Numbered from the stretch's first letter, positions 19,771 through 27,626 are shown. The stretch is DNA of 64,000 nt from Streptomyces griseorubiginosus (GCF_017614965.1 NZ_WVUG01000007.1:1-64000); one strand, 5' to 3'. The notes: generated from the letters alone by a model not told the origin. Translations and numbers: made by a program.

Positions 19771-22014
19771 GTGAGGGCAGCACGAGGGTCGGTCAGGGTA
19801 CGGCTGCGGGATCTCGTGGCGGCCTCCGACCCCGGGCTGCTGCGCCTGACCGCCGGGCTGCGGACGATGGGCGCGATCGCCCTGACGCTGGCCGTGCTCA
19901 CCCTGCTGCACGCCGATGTGCGCCATCTGGTCGGCGGGGCCATCGCGGCGATGGTGGCCACCTTCGCCATCCGCGAGAAGCAGCCCGGCCCGCAGGCCGT
20001 CACCCTCGCCCTCGGGCTTCCGGTGGCCCTGGTCTCCGTGTCCCTGGGCGCGTTGCTGCACTCCCGGGTGATCGCCGGTGACGTCTTCTTCGTCGCGCTC
20101 ATCTTCTGCGCCGTCTACGCCCGCCGGTTCGGCGACCGGGGCACCGCGCTGGGCCTGATCGGCTTCCAGGTCTACTTCATGTCCCTGTTCGTCGGCGCCA
20201 CCGTCTCCGCGCTGCCGCAGCTGTACGGCGTCGTGGCGGTCGCCTTCGCGGCCAGTGCGGTCATGCGTTTCGGCCTGGTGCGCGAGACGCCCGCCGGGAT
20301 CCTGGAGCGGCTGCGGGACGCCTTCCGGGCCCGGCTGGCCCAGCTGGTGTCCGCGCAGCTGGAGCTGCTGGACGCCGGCCCCGACGACATCGACAAGGCC
20401 CTGCAGGGCACCCGCGAGGGAACCGCCCGGCTGCACGACACGGCCATGATGATCCAGGGACGGCTGGAGGACGGCACCTCCGACGAGGCCGTGGCCCGGC
20501 TGGTGCAGCGGCGCATCGCCGACGCCGAGATCGCCGCCGAGCGCCTCGGTCTGCTGCTGCTCACCGCGCGCAGCGCCGAGCGGGCGGACACCCTGACCCT
20601 GCACCTGCCGGGCGCGCCCCTTCCCGAGGGCGGCCGGCTGCCCGTAGGGGACGAGGCGACCGAGACCCTGCGCCGCGATCTGCAGGCGCTGCGGGCGCTG
20701 GTGCTGCGGCCGGTCTCGGCCCACCCCGGCGCCGGACTGGTCCAGTTGCGCAACCGGCTGCTCGGCTACCGGGACGAGGAGAACCTGCCCAAGGCCTCCC
20801 CCGCCGTGCAGGACGTCTTCCGCGGCATCGGCGAGGCCGCCCGCGCCGTGCTGGGCCTCAGGATCGCGCTGGACGGGCCGCAGGACGAGTCGGACGACAC
20901 CCCCTCCGCCGCGCGTTCCCGTGAGGAGCTGGACGCCGAGGACGCCGCGATCGACGGTGGCGAGGAGAGCGCCGAGGACGCGGCGACGGGGCTGCGCCGG
21001 CCGACCACCCGGGCCGCGGTGCAGGTCGCGGTGGGCTCGTCGCTGGCCATCGTGGGCGGCGAGTTCCTCTCCAGTCAGCGCTGGTACTGGGCGGTGCTGA
21101 CCTGCTGGATCGTGTTCCTCAACACCGCGTCCACGGGCGAGATCCTGGTCAAGGGCTACCGGCGGCTGGTGGGCACCGTGCTCGGCGTGATCGCGGGACT
21201 GCTGCTCGCCGCGCTGGTCGGCCATCACACCTGGACGGCGTTCGCGCTGGTACTGCTGTGCGTGTTCGCGATGTTCTACACGGCGCCGCTGTCGTACACG
21301 CTGATGTCGTTCTTCGTGACGGCGGCGCTGGGCCTGCTGTACACGCTGCTGCACACCTACAGCCTGTCGGTGCTCGTGCTGCGGGTGGAGGAGACGGCGC
21401 TGGGCGCGGCCTGCGGGATCATCGCGGCGGCGTTCGTGCTGCCGGTGCACACCGATCACCGTACCAACGACCTGCTGGAGACGGTGCTGGAGCGGCTCGG
21501 TGAGGTCACCGAGGCGGCGGTGGAGCAGCTCAGCGGCGGGCCGCCGGCCGAACTGCTGGACAAGGCGCGGGACCTGGACCAGGCGCTGGCCGACCTGAGG
21601 GCCGCCACGCAGCCGCTGACCCACCCGGTGACCCCGATGCGGGCCCGGCGCAACACCGCCCGGTACGTGGTCGCGCTGCTGGAGACCTCCGCGTATCACG
21701 CGCGGTCGCTGGCCGCGATGGCCGAGCTGCTGCCCACCCATCCCGCCATCGCCGCCGATCCCCGGCTGCGCCGGGCGGGACGGCGCCTGCTGCGCAACAT
21801 CGACGCGATCGCCGCGCGGGTCGCGGACGAACGGGCGGCCGTCGAGGTCGAGACGGGCGCGAGCATCGCCGCGCTGCTGGAGTCGGAGCTGGCCGGCGGA
21901 TCGCGCTACGGCCGGATCACCGACCGCGTGCTGCGGCATCTGCAGCGGCTGGACGAGGCGGTGGTGGGCCTGGCCCGGCCGCTGCGGGTGCCGGTGGCGG
22001 AGCCTAAGCGGTGA
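19771..22014 (+). CDS. FUSC-family integral membrane protein (putative aromatic-acid exporter)
   Basis: Protein of 747 residues with two membrane blocks: about five helices in residues ~20-165, a long charged cytoplasmic segment (~175-410, including an acidic stretch AEDAAIDGGEESAEDA), a second FUSC block (~410-560, WYWAVLTCWIVFLNTASTGE) and a C-terminal helical domain. This duplicated layout is that of FUSC/YccS/AaeB-like proteins, some of which export aromatic carboxylates; substrate here is unknown. GTG 19771 is used because the nearer upstream GTG at 19758 runs straight into a stop. It converges on the minus-strand pair 22090-23392, with a large palindrome between. Confidence 0.85.
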   Translation: MRAARGSVRVRLRDLVAASDPGLLRLTAGLRTMGAIALTLAVLTLLHADVRHLVGGAIAAMVATFAIREKQPGPQAVTLALGLPVALVSVSLGALLHSRVIAGDVFFVALIFCAVYARRFGDRGTALGLIGFQVYFMSLFVGATVSALPQLYGVVAVAFAASAVMRFGLVRETPAGILERLRDAFRARLAQLVSAQLELLDAGPDDIDKALQGTREGTARLHDTAMMIQGRLEDGTSDEAVARLVQRRIADAEIAAERLGLLLLTARSAERADTLTLHLPGAPLPEGGRLPVGDEATETLRRDLQALRALVLRPVSAHPGAGLVQLRNRLLGYRDEENLPKASPAVQDVFRGIGEAARAVLGLRIALDGPQDESDDTPSAARSREELDAEDAAIDGGEESAEDAATGLRRPTTRAAVQVAVGSSLAIVGGEFLSSQRWYWAVLTCWIVFLNTASTGEILVKGYRRLVGTVLGVIAGLLLAALVGHHTWTAFALVLLCVFAMFYTAPLSYTLMSFFVTAALGLLYTLLHTYSLSVLVLRVEETALGAACGIIAAAFVLPVHTDHRTNDLLETVLERLGEVTEAAVEQLSGGPPAELLDKARDLDQALADLRAATQPLTHPVTPMRARRNTARYVVALLETSAYHARSLAAMAELLPTHPAIAADPRLRRAGRRLLRNIDAIAARVADERAAVEVETGASIAALLESELAGGSRYGRITDRVLRHLQRLDEAVVGLARPLRVPVAEPKR

Positions 22015-22032
22015 CGGTGACGGCCTGGGGTC

Positions 22033-22059
22033 CCCAGTGGTATGTCACATACCACTGGG
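22033..22059. promoter_or_regulatory. 27-bp near-perfect palindrome
   Basis: Arms CCCAGTGGTATGT and ACATACCACTGGG are perfect inverted repeats of 13 bases around a single C. It lies between the convergent ends of the FUSC gene and the hypothetical gene 22090-22527. No T-run follows in either direction, so it could be a Streptomyces-type hairpin terminator, but two related copies nearby (22062-22084 and 23364-23382) suggest a protein-binding site. Confidence 0.7.
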
Positions 22060-22061
22060 CT

Positions 22062-22084
22062 CAGTGCCATGTCACATACCACTG
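22062..22084. promoter_or_regulatory. Second copy of the palindrome (imperfect)
   Basis: Arms CAGTGCCATGT and ACATACCACTG match in 9 of 11 positions around a central C. The centre is 27 bases from that of the 22033-22059 palindrome. Its right arm is identical over ATGTCACATACCACTG to that of the first copy, so it is a duplicate, not chance similarity. It ends five bases before the stop codon of the gene at 22090. Confidence 0.6.
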
Positions 22085-22089
22085 CTCCG

Positions 22090-22527
22090 TCAGAAGTCCG
22101 TGGGCAGGCCGCTGACCTCGGCGATGCCGCGCAGTTCCTCGTTCTGACGGTGCCGCTCGCGGATGTAGTCGGCGATCTCGCCGAGGCGGGTGGGGTCGGA
22201 GGCGGTGTCCGCGTCGGTGATCACGCGGACCGGGCCGGTCTCGTCCAGGTTGATCTCGACGACCTCGTTGTCCAGTCTGCCGGTGACCGCGGCGGCGATG
22301 ACCAGGGCGGCCTCGTCGCGGACCTCCTGGGACAGACCGTCGGTGCGTTCACCGTCGAGCGCGAAGTCGAGCTCGGGCAGACGCTGCTCCTCGATCGCCC
22401 GCAGGATCGGCTGGACCACATCGAGCAGCTGAAGGTAGTCCTCCGTGTCCATCCGGGTGCGCAGGAGGCCGAGATACATGTCGACGGGCCGGTGCTCGGG
22501 TGGAAACTCGGGTTCGTTCATCCCCAT
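22090..22527 (-). CDS. Hypothetical protein
   Basis: Acidic soluble protein of 145 residues, not recognised. It is mostly helical with repeated DExR/ERHR patterns, an early PPEHRPVDMYLGLLRTRMD segment and LGEIADYIRERHRQNEELR near the end; no Cys, no membrane segment, no obvious catalytic motif. ATG 22527 has GGGAGGAAG upstream on the minus strand; a second ATG at 22521 is possible. It begins 22 bases after the DUF1206 membrane protein gene, so they are probably one transcript, which may mean it acts with that membrane protein. Confidence 0.72.
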   Translation of the reverse strand: MGMNEPEFPPEHRPVDMYLGLLRTRMDTEDYLQLLDVVQPILRAIEEQRLPELDFALDGERTDGLSQEVRDEAALVIAAAVTGRLDNEVVEINLDETGPVRVITDADTASDPTRLGEIADYIRERHRQNEELRGIAEVSGLPTDF

Positions 22528-22549
22528 CGTGTTCCCGCTTCCTCCCGCG

Positions 22550-23392
22550 TCAGACCCGGCGCCAGCGCGCCAGGGCGAACGAGAACAGTCCGAACAGGAC
22601 CAGGCCGGTCGCCACGCAAGCCAGCAGCCACGGGCCGAGCGGGGTGTCGGCGAACGAGCGCAGGGTGTCGTCCAGTCCCTTGGCCCTGTCGGGCTTGTAG
22701 TCGACGGCGGCACGCACCGCGAAGACGCCCGCCGCGGCGAAGACCAGGCCGCGCGCCGCTCCGCCGCCCACTCCGGTCACGTCCACCAGCCGGCGCGCCC
22801 AGGGGGCCATCTGCGTGAGCTTGAGCTGACGGCGGTAGTCCCGCCGTACGGCCCGGGCCCCGACCCAGACGCCCGCCACGATGACACCCGCACCCGCGAT
22901 GCCCACCAGCCATTGCCCGGCGGGCAGTTGCAGGACCCGCGCGGTGATGTCACGGGACTGCTCGTCGCTCGAGCCCCCGCCGCTGCCGCCGTGCGGGCCG
23001 GCCGCGAACCGGAGCACCGAGTAGGCGACGAACGCGTAGAAGACGCACCGGGCCGCCGCGATCAGCCGCTTGCGCGCGCTGCGGCCGTCCTTGCCGACCG
23101 AGCCGAAGACGGCCTCCGACAGCCGCCACAGCGCCATGCCGACCAGGCCCATGCCCAGCGCCCAGAGCAGGACGGCTCCGAAGGGCTGTCGGGCCAGCTC
23201 GCCGACCGCGCCGCCGCGGTCCGCCTGTTGGTCAGTGTCGCCGAAGGCGATCTGCAGCGCGATGACGCCGACCAGCAGATAGATCACCCCGCGGGCGGTG
23301 AGCCCGGCACGGGCGGCGCCCTCGGTCACCGAGCCGCGGGCCGCACGTTCGGCCTGCATGCGGGTGGTATGTGACATAGCACTCGCGTTCAT
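22550..23392 (-). CDS. DUF1206-type membrane protein
   Basis: Protein of 280 residues with six predicted membrane helices in three similar pairs (starting GLTARGVIYLLVGVIALQIA, then LLWALGMGLVGMALWRL, and later WARRLVDVTGVGGGAARGLVF with FAAAGVFAVRAAVD). Repeated two-helix units are what defines DUF1206; function unknown. ATG 23392 has GGGAGG at good distance. Codons 6-10 (MSHTT) carry a copy of the palindrome that also stands beyond the operon at 22033-22084, so expression may be controlled through these sites. The downstream partner is the acidic protein 22090-22527. Confidence 0.85.
   Translation of the reverse strand: MNASAMSHTTRMQAERAARGSVTEGAARAGLTARGVIYLLVGVIALQIAFGDTDQQADRGGAVGELARQPFGAVLLWALGMGLVGMALWRLSEAVFGSVGKDGRSARKRLIAAARCVFYAFVAYSVLRFAAGPHGGSGGGSSDEQSRDITARVLQLPAGQWLVGIAGAGVIVAGVWVGARAVRRDYRRQLKLTQMAPWARRLVDVTGVGGGAARGLVFAAAGVFAVRAAVDYKPDRAKGLDDTLRSFADTPLGPWLLACVATGLVLFGLFSFALARWRRV
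23364..23382. promoter_or_regulatory. Third copy of the palindrome, inside the DUF1206 start
   Basis: GTGGTATGT and ACATAGCAC match in 8 of 9 positions around a central G. On the minus strand it reads ATGTCACATACCAC over codons 6-9 of the DUF1206 gene, the same 14 bases found twice at 22042-22082 on the plus strand. The position just after the start codon would let a bound protein block transcription or early elongation. Confidence 0.55.
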
Positions 23393-23489
23393 GTGAACCT
23401 CCCGTCGTGCGGATGCCCCGGCTTCGGGCCCCGACACCGGCCGCAACCCGTGCGATCGCGCCAGTCAGGACCCGCCGCCGGCGGCGGAC

Positions 23490-23536
23490 ACGGCTGTGCC
23501 CGGAAGCGGGCTCGATGCGCTTCCGGGCACAGCCGT
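23490..23536 (-). terminator. Strong 19-bp hairpin terminator
   Basis: Perfect 19-base arms (23490-23508 and 23518-23536) around a 9-base loop. It lies 20 bases past the stop of the DUF5133 gene and before the DUF1206 gene, both on the minus strand. No T-run follows, as is common for functional Streptomyces terminators. It separates the sigma factor-DUF5133 transcript from the DUF1206 operon. Confidence 0.75.
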
Positions 23537-23555
23537 CGTGGACCGGTGCGTGATG

Positions 23556-23798
23556 TCAGTCGGCCAGGGGTGCGGCGGTCTTCGACGGCGAGTGCGCCGG
23601 GTCCGCCGCCGCCAGCAGCCGGTGGGCCGTCTCCAGGGCGTGTCTGACGTCACGGGTACCGGTCGACACGCACAGCGTGTACGCCACGTCCTGGGCGCGC
23701 GGGCTGACCCGGCCCGTGCCGGTCTCGGCCTCCTCGGCCCGCAGCGACTCGTACTCCTCGACGAGTTTGCGCAGAAAGGCCGGATGAGGGATCAGCAT
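23556..23798 (-). CDS. DUF5133-type small protein
   Basis: Soluble protein of 80 residues. The patterns MLIPHPAFLRKLVEEYESL and DVAYTLCVSTGTRDVRHAL fit the small Streptomyces family I remember as DUF5133, whose members are often near regulatory genes; function unknown. ATG 23798 has GGAGGAA upstream. It lies 41 bases after the sigma factor gene on the same strand and is followed by a strong hairpin, so it is probably the last gene of the sigma factor transcript. Confidence 0.78.
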   Translation of the reverse strand: MLIPHPAFLRKLVEEYESLRAEEAETGTGRVSPRAQDVAYTLCVSTGTRDVRHALETAHRLLAAADPAHSPSKTAAPLAD

Positions 23799-23839
23799 GG
23801 TTTCCGTTCCTCCTCGAATCGGTAATCGCTCGGCTCGGC

Positions 23840-24700
23840 TCAGACCCCGGTCGACCGCCCGTCGGTGCCCCGTCGGCCGCGCTGGCCCATCGCCTCGGCG
23901 CGCACCTGGGCGCAGCTGCGGCTGATGAGGCGGGAGACGTGCATCTGGGAGATGCCCAGCTGATCGGCGATCCGGCTTTGCGTCATGTCCTCGAAGAAGC
24001 GCATGTAGAGAATGGCCCGTTCGCGTTCGGGCAGGCGGCGCAGTCCTTCCTTGGCGGACTCGCGGTCGATCACGGTGTCGAAGGAGGAGTCCGTCGTCCC
24101 GAGCGTGTCGGCGAGGCTGTAGCCGTCGTCGTCACCGGAGAGCTCGGCGTCCAGCGACAGGGTGCTGAAGCTCTCCAGTGCCTCCAGACCGCAGCTCACT
24201 TCCTCCTCGGTGAGCCCGGTGTGGGCGGCGAGGTCGGCGACCGACGGCTCGGGGCTGCCGGGAGTCTGGGTCAGCTCACGGCGCGCGATCCGCACCTTGT
24301 TGCGCAGTTCCTGCACCCTGCGGGGTACGCGCAGCGCCCACATGCGGTCCCGGAAGTGCCGCTTGACCTCGCCGGTGATGGTGGGGACGGCGTAACTCTC
24401 GAAGGCGCCCCGCTCGGGCGCGAAACGGTCGATGGCCTTGACCAGTCCGAGGGCCGCGACCTGCCTCAGGTCCTCCACCGACTCGCCGCGGTCGCGGAAG
24501 CGGCCGGCGATGCGGTGGGCCATGGGCAGCCAGGCCTTGACGAGCTGGTCGCGGATCGCGTCGCGTTCCGGTCCGTCCTCCAGATTCGCCAGCCGGGCGA
24601 AGAGGTCGGCCGTGTCGGGGGCGTCGTCGTGCCGCCGCCTGCTGGACGGGGCCTGGGTGGTCTGCGTGCCGGGACGGCTGGTCGAGGTGTCGATGAGCAT
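23840..24700 (-). CDS. RNA polymerase sigma factor, SigB/SigF family
   Basis: Sigma factor of 286 residues of the group 3 general-stress/sporulation type. Regions: 2.1-2.4 (about 40-120, GRFRDRGESVEDLRQVAALGL then FESYAVPTITGEVKRHFRD), 3 (ELRNKVRIARRELTQ to LTEEEVSCGLEAL), and 4 with helix-turn-helix LPERERAILYMRFFEDMTQ and DQLGISQMHVSRLISR. ATG 24700 has GGGAGCG upstream; an in-frame ATG at 24736 is also possible. Streptomyces has about nine such paralogues (sigB, F, G, H, I, K, L, M, N); which one this is cannot be settled by eye. Nearby anti-sigma kinases and STAS antagonists, including the HATPase just upstream, are its likely controllers. Confidence 0.93.
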   Translation of the reverse strand: MLIDTSTSRPGTQTTQAPSSRRRHDDAPDTADLFARLANLEDGPERDAIRDQLVKAWLPMAHRIAGRFRDRGESVEDLRQVAALGLVKAIDRFAPERGAFESYAVPTITGEVKRHFRDRMWALRVPRRVQELRNKVRIARRELTQTPGSPEPSVADLAAHTGLTEEEVSCGLEALESFSTLSLDAELSGDDDGYSLADTLGTTDSSFDTVIDRESAKEGLRRLPERERAILYMRFFEDMTQSRIADQLGISQMHVSRLISRSCAQVRAEAMGQRGRRGTDGRSTGV

Positions 24701-24896
24701 GCGGATTCGCTCCCGAACTGGGGGTTTCAGGGACATACCGCGGGAGAAGTCGCCACCCGGACCGCCTGAAGGTCCGGCCAGCCATACCGCTCCCGCTGGC
24801 GCGCCTCCGGTCCGAAGCACGAAACTCCGTCTGCCCCTAGGTGGTGGGTACAAACTCCGCTTGCCGAAACTCTTCGCTCCGCTTCGTCCGCAGTCC

Positions 24897-25346
24897 TCAG
24901 GGAAGTGCCACCAACGCGGTGATGCACTTGCCGCCGGCGGGCAGCTCGGACACCCGCACATCGCGGGCCAGCCGGCACACGATGGGCCAGCCCAGGCCGC
25001 CGGACCGGCGCCGTCCCCGGGCGTCCACGGGGGGCCTGGCCACCGGCAGCTCGGCGCTGCGGTCGCTCACCGAGACGCACAGACAGGGCCCGGCGACGTC
25101 GACGCGGAAGTCGGTGACGCCGCCGCCGTGCAGCATGGCGTTGGTGGCGAGTTCCGAGGCGACGAGCAGCGCGTCCCCCAGGGCGTCGGGGTCCCAGTGC
25201 GTATGGGTGACCCGGCAGCGTTCGGCGACCAACCTTTCCACGGCCCTGCGGGCGTCGGCCGGGCGGCACAGGCGTGTCGGGCCGGTGCCCCGCGCGCCCG
25301 ACGGCTCGATGACGGTATCGGTCGCGTGCTTCTCGCACATCGCCAT
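24897..25346 (-). CDS. RsbW-like ATP-binding anti-sigma kinase
   Basis: HATPase of 149 residues with N-box VASELATNAMLHGGG, SVSDRSAELPV at the G1 position and the lid RRSGGLGWPIVCRLARDV. ATG 25346 has GGGAGT directly upstream; the frame is open to 25415 without a better site. It lies upstream of the SigB-type sigma factor on the same strand (196-base gap with no gene), a usual position for a cognate anti-sigma factor, though the gap leaves room for a separate promoter. Cys residues (MCEKH, LCRPAD, CRVTH, CLCVSV) are more frequent than in the other HATPases here, so redox sensitivity is conceivable. Confidence 0.87.
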   Translation of the reverse strand: MAMCEKHATDTVIEPSGARGTGPTRLCRPADARRAVERLVAERCRVTHTHWDPDALGDALLVASELATNAMLHGGGVTDFRVDVAGPCLCVSVSDRSAELPVARPPVDARGRRRSGGLGWPIVCRLARDVRVSELPAGGKCITALVALP

Positions 25347-25569
25347 GACTCCCTGTCGGAAGGACGGACTCGCTGCTGATCGACGAGGCAGGCGGCTGGG
25401 TCCTGGCCGCCCCACGGCGCCGCACGGGCGCAGGCTGCTTCACGGCCACGGCGAGGTCCCGGCCGACAGCGGCGGCGTACCGTCGCACTGCGTGAGCACC
25501 GCAGGTCTCTCCTATCGGCTCACCGCCGCAAGCCCGCCCAAACCTCCCGTGTCGGGCCGGTGGACACCG

Positions 25570-25594
25570 GTCTTCTCCCGGAGATCGCGGGTAC
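25570..25594 (+). promoter_or_regulatory. Candidate SigB-type promoter (GTCT-N15-GGGTAC)
   Basis: GTCT at 25570-25573, 15 bases, then GGGTAC at 25589-25594, matching the published Streptomyces SigB-type consensus GNNT-N14-16-GGGTA(C/T). The hexamer ends nine bases before the ATG of the small gene at 25604, which has no Shine-Dalgarno, so the transcript could be leaderless or nearly so. Chance matches to such a short motif are frequent in GC-rich DNA. Confidence 0.4.
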
Positions 25595-25603
25595 CCGGCC
25601 GTC

Positions 25604-25825
25604 ATGAGCGATGTCGTGGACTCAGACGAACTGCTGCGCCGCCTCCAGCGCGCCCGGGCCTGCGCACAGGACGAGGCACGGTCCTGGCGGGAGCGCGCCG
25701 ACGGCCTCGGGGCGGGCGAGCCGGACCCCGCGAGCGAGGCCGTCGTACGGACCCTGGCGTACGAGACGGTGACCAGGGTGCTGGACGAGATCCTCACCCC
25801 CGGCGCCCACTCCGATCAGGGCTGA
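25604..25825 (+). CDS. Small hypothetical helical protein
   Basis: Acidic protein of 73 residues, predicted as two helices (DELLRRLQRARACAQDEA and ASEAVVRTLAYETVTRVL); no recognised family. Codon third positions are almost all G/C, supporting a real gene. No ribosome-binding site precedes ATG 25604; instead a stress-type promoter motif ends nine bases upstream. It is divergent from the anti-sigma HATPase gene and 47 bases upstream of the decarboxylase gene, with which it may be co-transcribed. Confidence 0.65.
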   Translation: MSDVVDSDELLRRLQRARACAQDEARSWRERADGLGAGEPDPASEAVVRTLAYETVTRVLDEILTPGAHSDQG

Positions 25826-25872
25826 TCCCTGCGGCTCGATTGACGTCCACCGCCCTGGGCACCCGGCGCGGC

Positions 25873-27360
25873 ATGTCAGCCGATCACAGCCGCGCACCCG
25901 TCCTGGAAGCCCTGGCAGACTTCCATCGCCAGGGCCAGTTGGCCTTCTCCCCGCCGGGGCACAAACAGGCCCGCGGCGCCGATCCCGCCGTGCGCGAGTT
26001 GCTGGGCGACGCCGTGTTCCTCGGTGACGTCCTGGCCTCGGGCGGGCTGGACGACCGGCTCACCCGGGGGCGGGTGCTGGAGCGGGCCGAGGAGCTGATG
26101 GCGGACGCGGTGGACGCCGAGCACACGTTCTTCACCACCTGCGGCAGCTCGCTGTCGGTCAAGGCCGCGATGCTGGCCGTCGCGGGCCCGCACGAGAAGC
26201 TGCTGATCAGCCGGGACGCCCACAAGTCGGTGGTGGCCGGGCTGGTCCTGTCCGGTATCGAACCGGTGTGGGTGGAGCCCCGCTGGGACGCCGAGCGGCA
26301 TCTGGCGCACGCCCCGTCCGCCGAACGCTTCGAGCAGGCCTTCGAGGAGCATCCCGACGCCAAGGGCGCCCTGGTCGTCAGTCCCACGCCGTACGGGGCC
26401 TGCGCGGACCTGCGGGCGATCGCCGAGGTCTGTCACCGCCGTTCACTGCCGCTGATCGTGGACGAGGCCTGGGGCGCCCATCTGCCCTTCCATCCCGGTC
26501 TGCCGTCATGGGCGATGGACGCGGGCGCCGACATCTGCGTGACCAGCATCCACAAGATGGGCAGCGGCCTCGAACAGGGCTCGGTGTTCCATCTGCGCGG
26601 CGACCTGGTGCCGCCGCAGCTGCTGAAGACGCGGGCCGACCTGCTGGGCACCACCAGCCCGTCGGTGATGCTGTACGCCGGGATGGACGGCTGGCGGCGG
26701 CAGATGGTCCTGCACGGCCGGGAGTTGATGGGCGGGGCGCTGGACCTGGCGGCCGAGGTGCGGGCGGCGATCGAGGAGATCGACGGCCTGCACGTCAACG
26801 ACCGGGACGACTTCTGCGGTGAGGGCCTGGCCGACGACTTCGACCCGCTGCCGTGCGTCATCGATGTCGCGGGGCTCGGGATCACCGGCTTCCAGGCCGC
26901 CGACTGGCTGCGTGAGCACCGGCGGCTGGACATGCATCTCAACGACCACCGCCGGATCGGCGCCCAGATCACCCACGCCGACGACCGGGAGACGACCGGC
27001 GAGCTGTTGACCGGGCTGAAGGATCTCGCGCAGGCGGCGCCCGAACTTCCGCGCGCGCCACGGGTGGAGGTGCCCTCGCCCGCCGAACTGCGCATGGTGC
27101 AGGCGCAGTTGCCGCGGGACGCCTTCTTCGGTCCCGCCGAGGACGTGCCGGTCGGCCGGGCGGCGGGCCGGATCGCGGCGGAGATGATCACGCCGTATCC
27201 GCCCGGGATTCCGGCGGTTCTGCCCGGCGAACGGCTCACCGAGCCGGTGCTGCGGTATCTGCGCACGGGTCTGGAGGCGGGCATGAACCTGCCCGATCCC
27301 AGCGATCCTGAACTAAGGACGATCAGGGTCGTGGCGGCCGGAAACGCGCCCGCGGAGTGA
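25873..27360 (+). CDS. Orn/Lys/Arg decarboxylase (PLP fold type I)
   Basis: PLP enzyme of 495 residues related to Gram-positive arginine/lysine/ornithine decarboxylases (SpeA/YaaO group), lacking the N-terminal wing domain of the E. coli inducible enzymes. The aminotransferase-like domain has FFTTCGSSLSVKAAM for phosphate binding, VDEAWGAHLPFHP with the pyridine-N Asp, and TSIHKMGSGLEQGS with PLP Lys228; the C-terminal domain starts near LPRAPRVEVPSPAELR and contains MITPYPPGIP. The frame is open far upstream, but those codons are shadow sequence; ATG 25873 fits homologue starts. No clear Shine-Dalgarno. Substrate cannot be assigned by eye. Product would be cadaverine, agmatine or putrescine. 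Confidence 0.9.
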   Translation: MSADHSRAPVLEALADFHRQGQLAFSPPGHKQARGADPAVRELLGDAVFLGDVLASGGLDDRLTRGRVLERAEELMADAVDAEHTFFTTCGSSLSVKAAMLAVAGPHEKLLISRDAHKSVVAGLVLSGIEPVWVEPRWDAERHLAHAPSAERFEQAFEEHPDAKGALVVSPTPYGACADLRAIAEVCHRRSLPLIVDEAWGAHLPFHPGLPSWAMDAGADICVTSIHKMGSGLEQGSVFHLRGDLVPPQLLKTRADLLGTTSPSVMLYAGMDGWRRQMVLHGRELMGGALDLAAEVRAAIEEIDGLHVNDRDDFCGEGLADDFDPLPCVIDVAGLGITGFQAADWLREHRRLDMHLNDHRRIGAQITHADDRETTGELLTGLKDLAQAAPELPRAPRVEVPSPAELRMVQAQLPRDAFFGPAEDVPVGRAAGRIAAEMITPYPPGIPAVLPGERLTEPVLRYLRTGLEAGMNLPDPSDPELRTIRVVAAGNAPAE

Positions 27361-27383
27361 AACCGGTCACGCAACCCGCTTTT

Positions 27384-27397
27384 CGCTACGCGTAGCG
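27384..27397. promoter_or_regulatory. 14-bp perfect palindrome
   Basis: CGCTACGCGTAGCG, 24 bases after the decarboxylase stop and 240 bases before the cyclic-nucleotide-binding gene. It is followed by an unusually AT-rich stretch (ATGGTTTACCGTTCATTCAT, 27403-27422) and then, about 50 bases later, a T-tailed hairpin. Could be an operator for a transcript starting here, or a weak hairpin. Confidence 0.4.
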
Positions 27398-27473
27398 CCC
27401 CTCGATGGTTTACCGTTCATTCATACGTGGTGGCGGAGTCGACCGTATCCGTCCTCCGGCATCACCGCGAACG

Positions 27474-27510
27474 GCCCTGGCTGGCCTCCCCCGTCCAGCC
27501 AGGGCTTTTT
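27474..27510 (+). terminator. Rho-independent terminator (or attenuator)
   Basis: Perfect 11-base arms GCCCTGGCTGG (27474-27484) and CCAGCCAGGGC (27495-27505), a 10-base loop, then five T. This is the most canonical intrinsic terminator in the window. It stands 113 bases past the decarboxylase and 117 bases ahead of the next plus-strand gene, so it may end the decarboxylase transcript, a small RNA, or act as an attenuator. Confidence 0.85.
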
Positions 27511-27626
27511 CATGCGCGCGACTTCTTCACCGGAACTGCCGTCCGCCGAGGTGCTCAGCGGACCGGGAGCGGCTGAAATGGGCGTAGGGAAACACCTCAA
27601 CCCACGCCGGCGAGGAGCCCCGTGCC

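Noticed and set aside
24841-24858. GGTGGTGGGTACAAACTCC region as plus-strand stress promoter
   Set aside because: No plus-strand gene follows; the nearest genes are on the minus strand, and no matching -35 element stands 14-16 bases upstream.
24841-25872. N-terminal extension of the decarboxylase frame
   Set aside because: Crosses the anti-sigma gene in antisense and has shadow-type composition; homologous enzymes start near MSADHSR at 25873.
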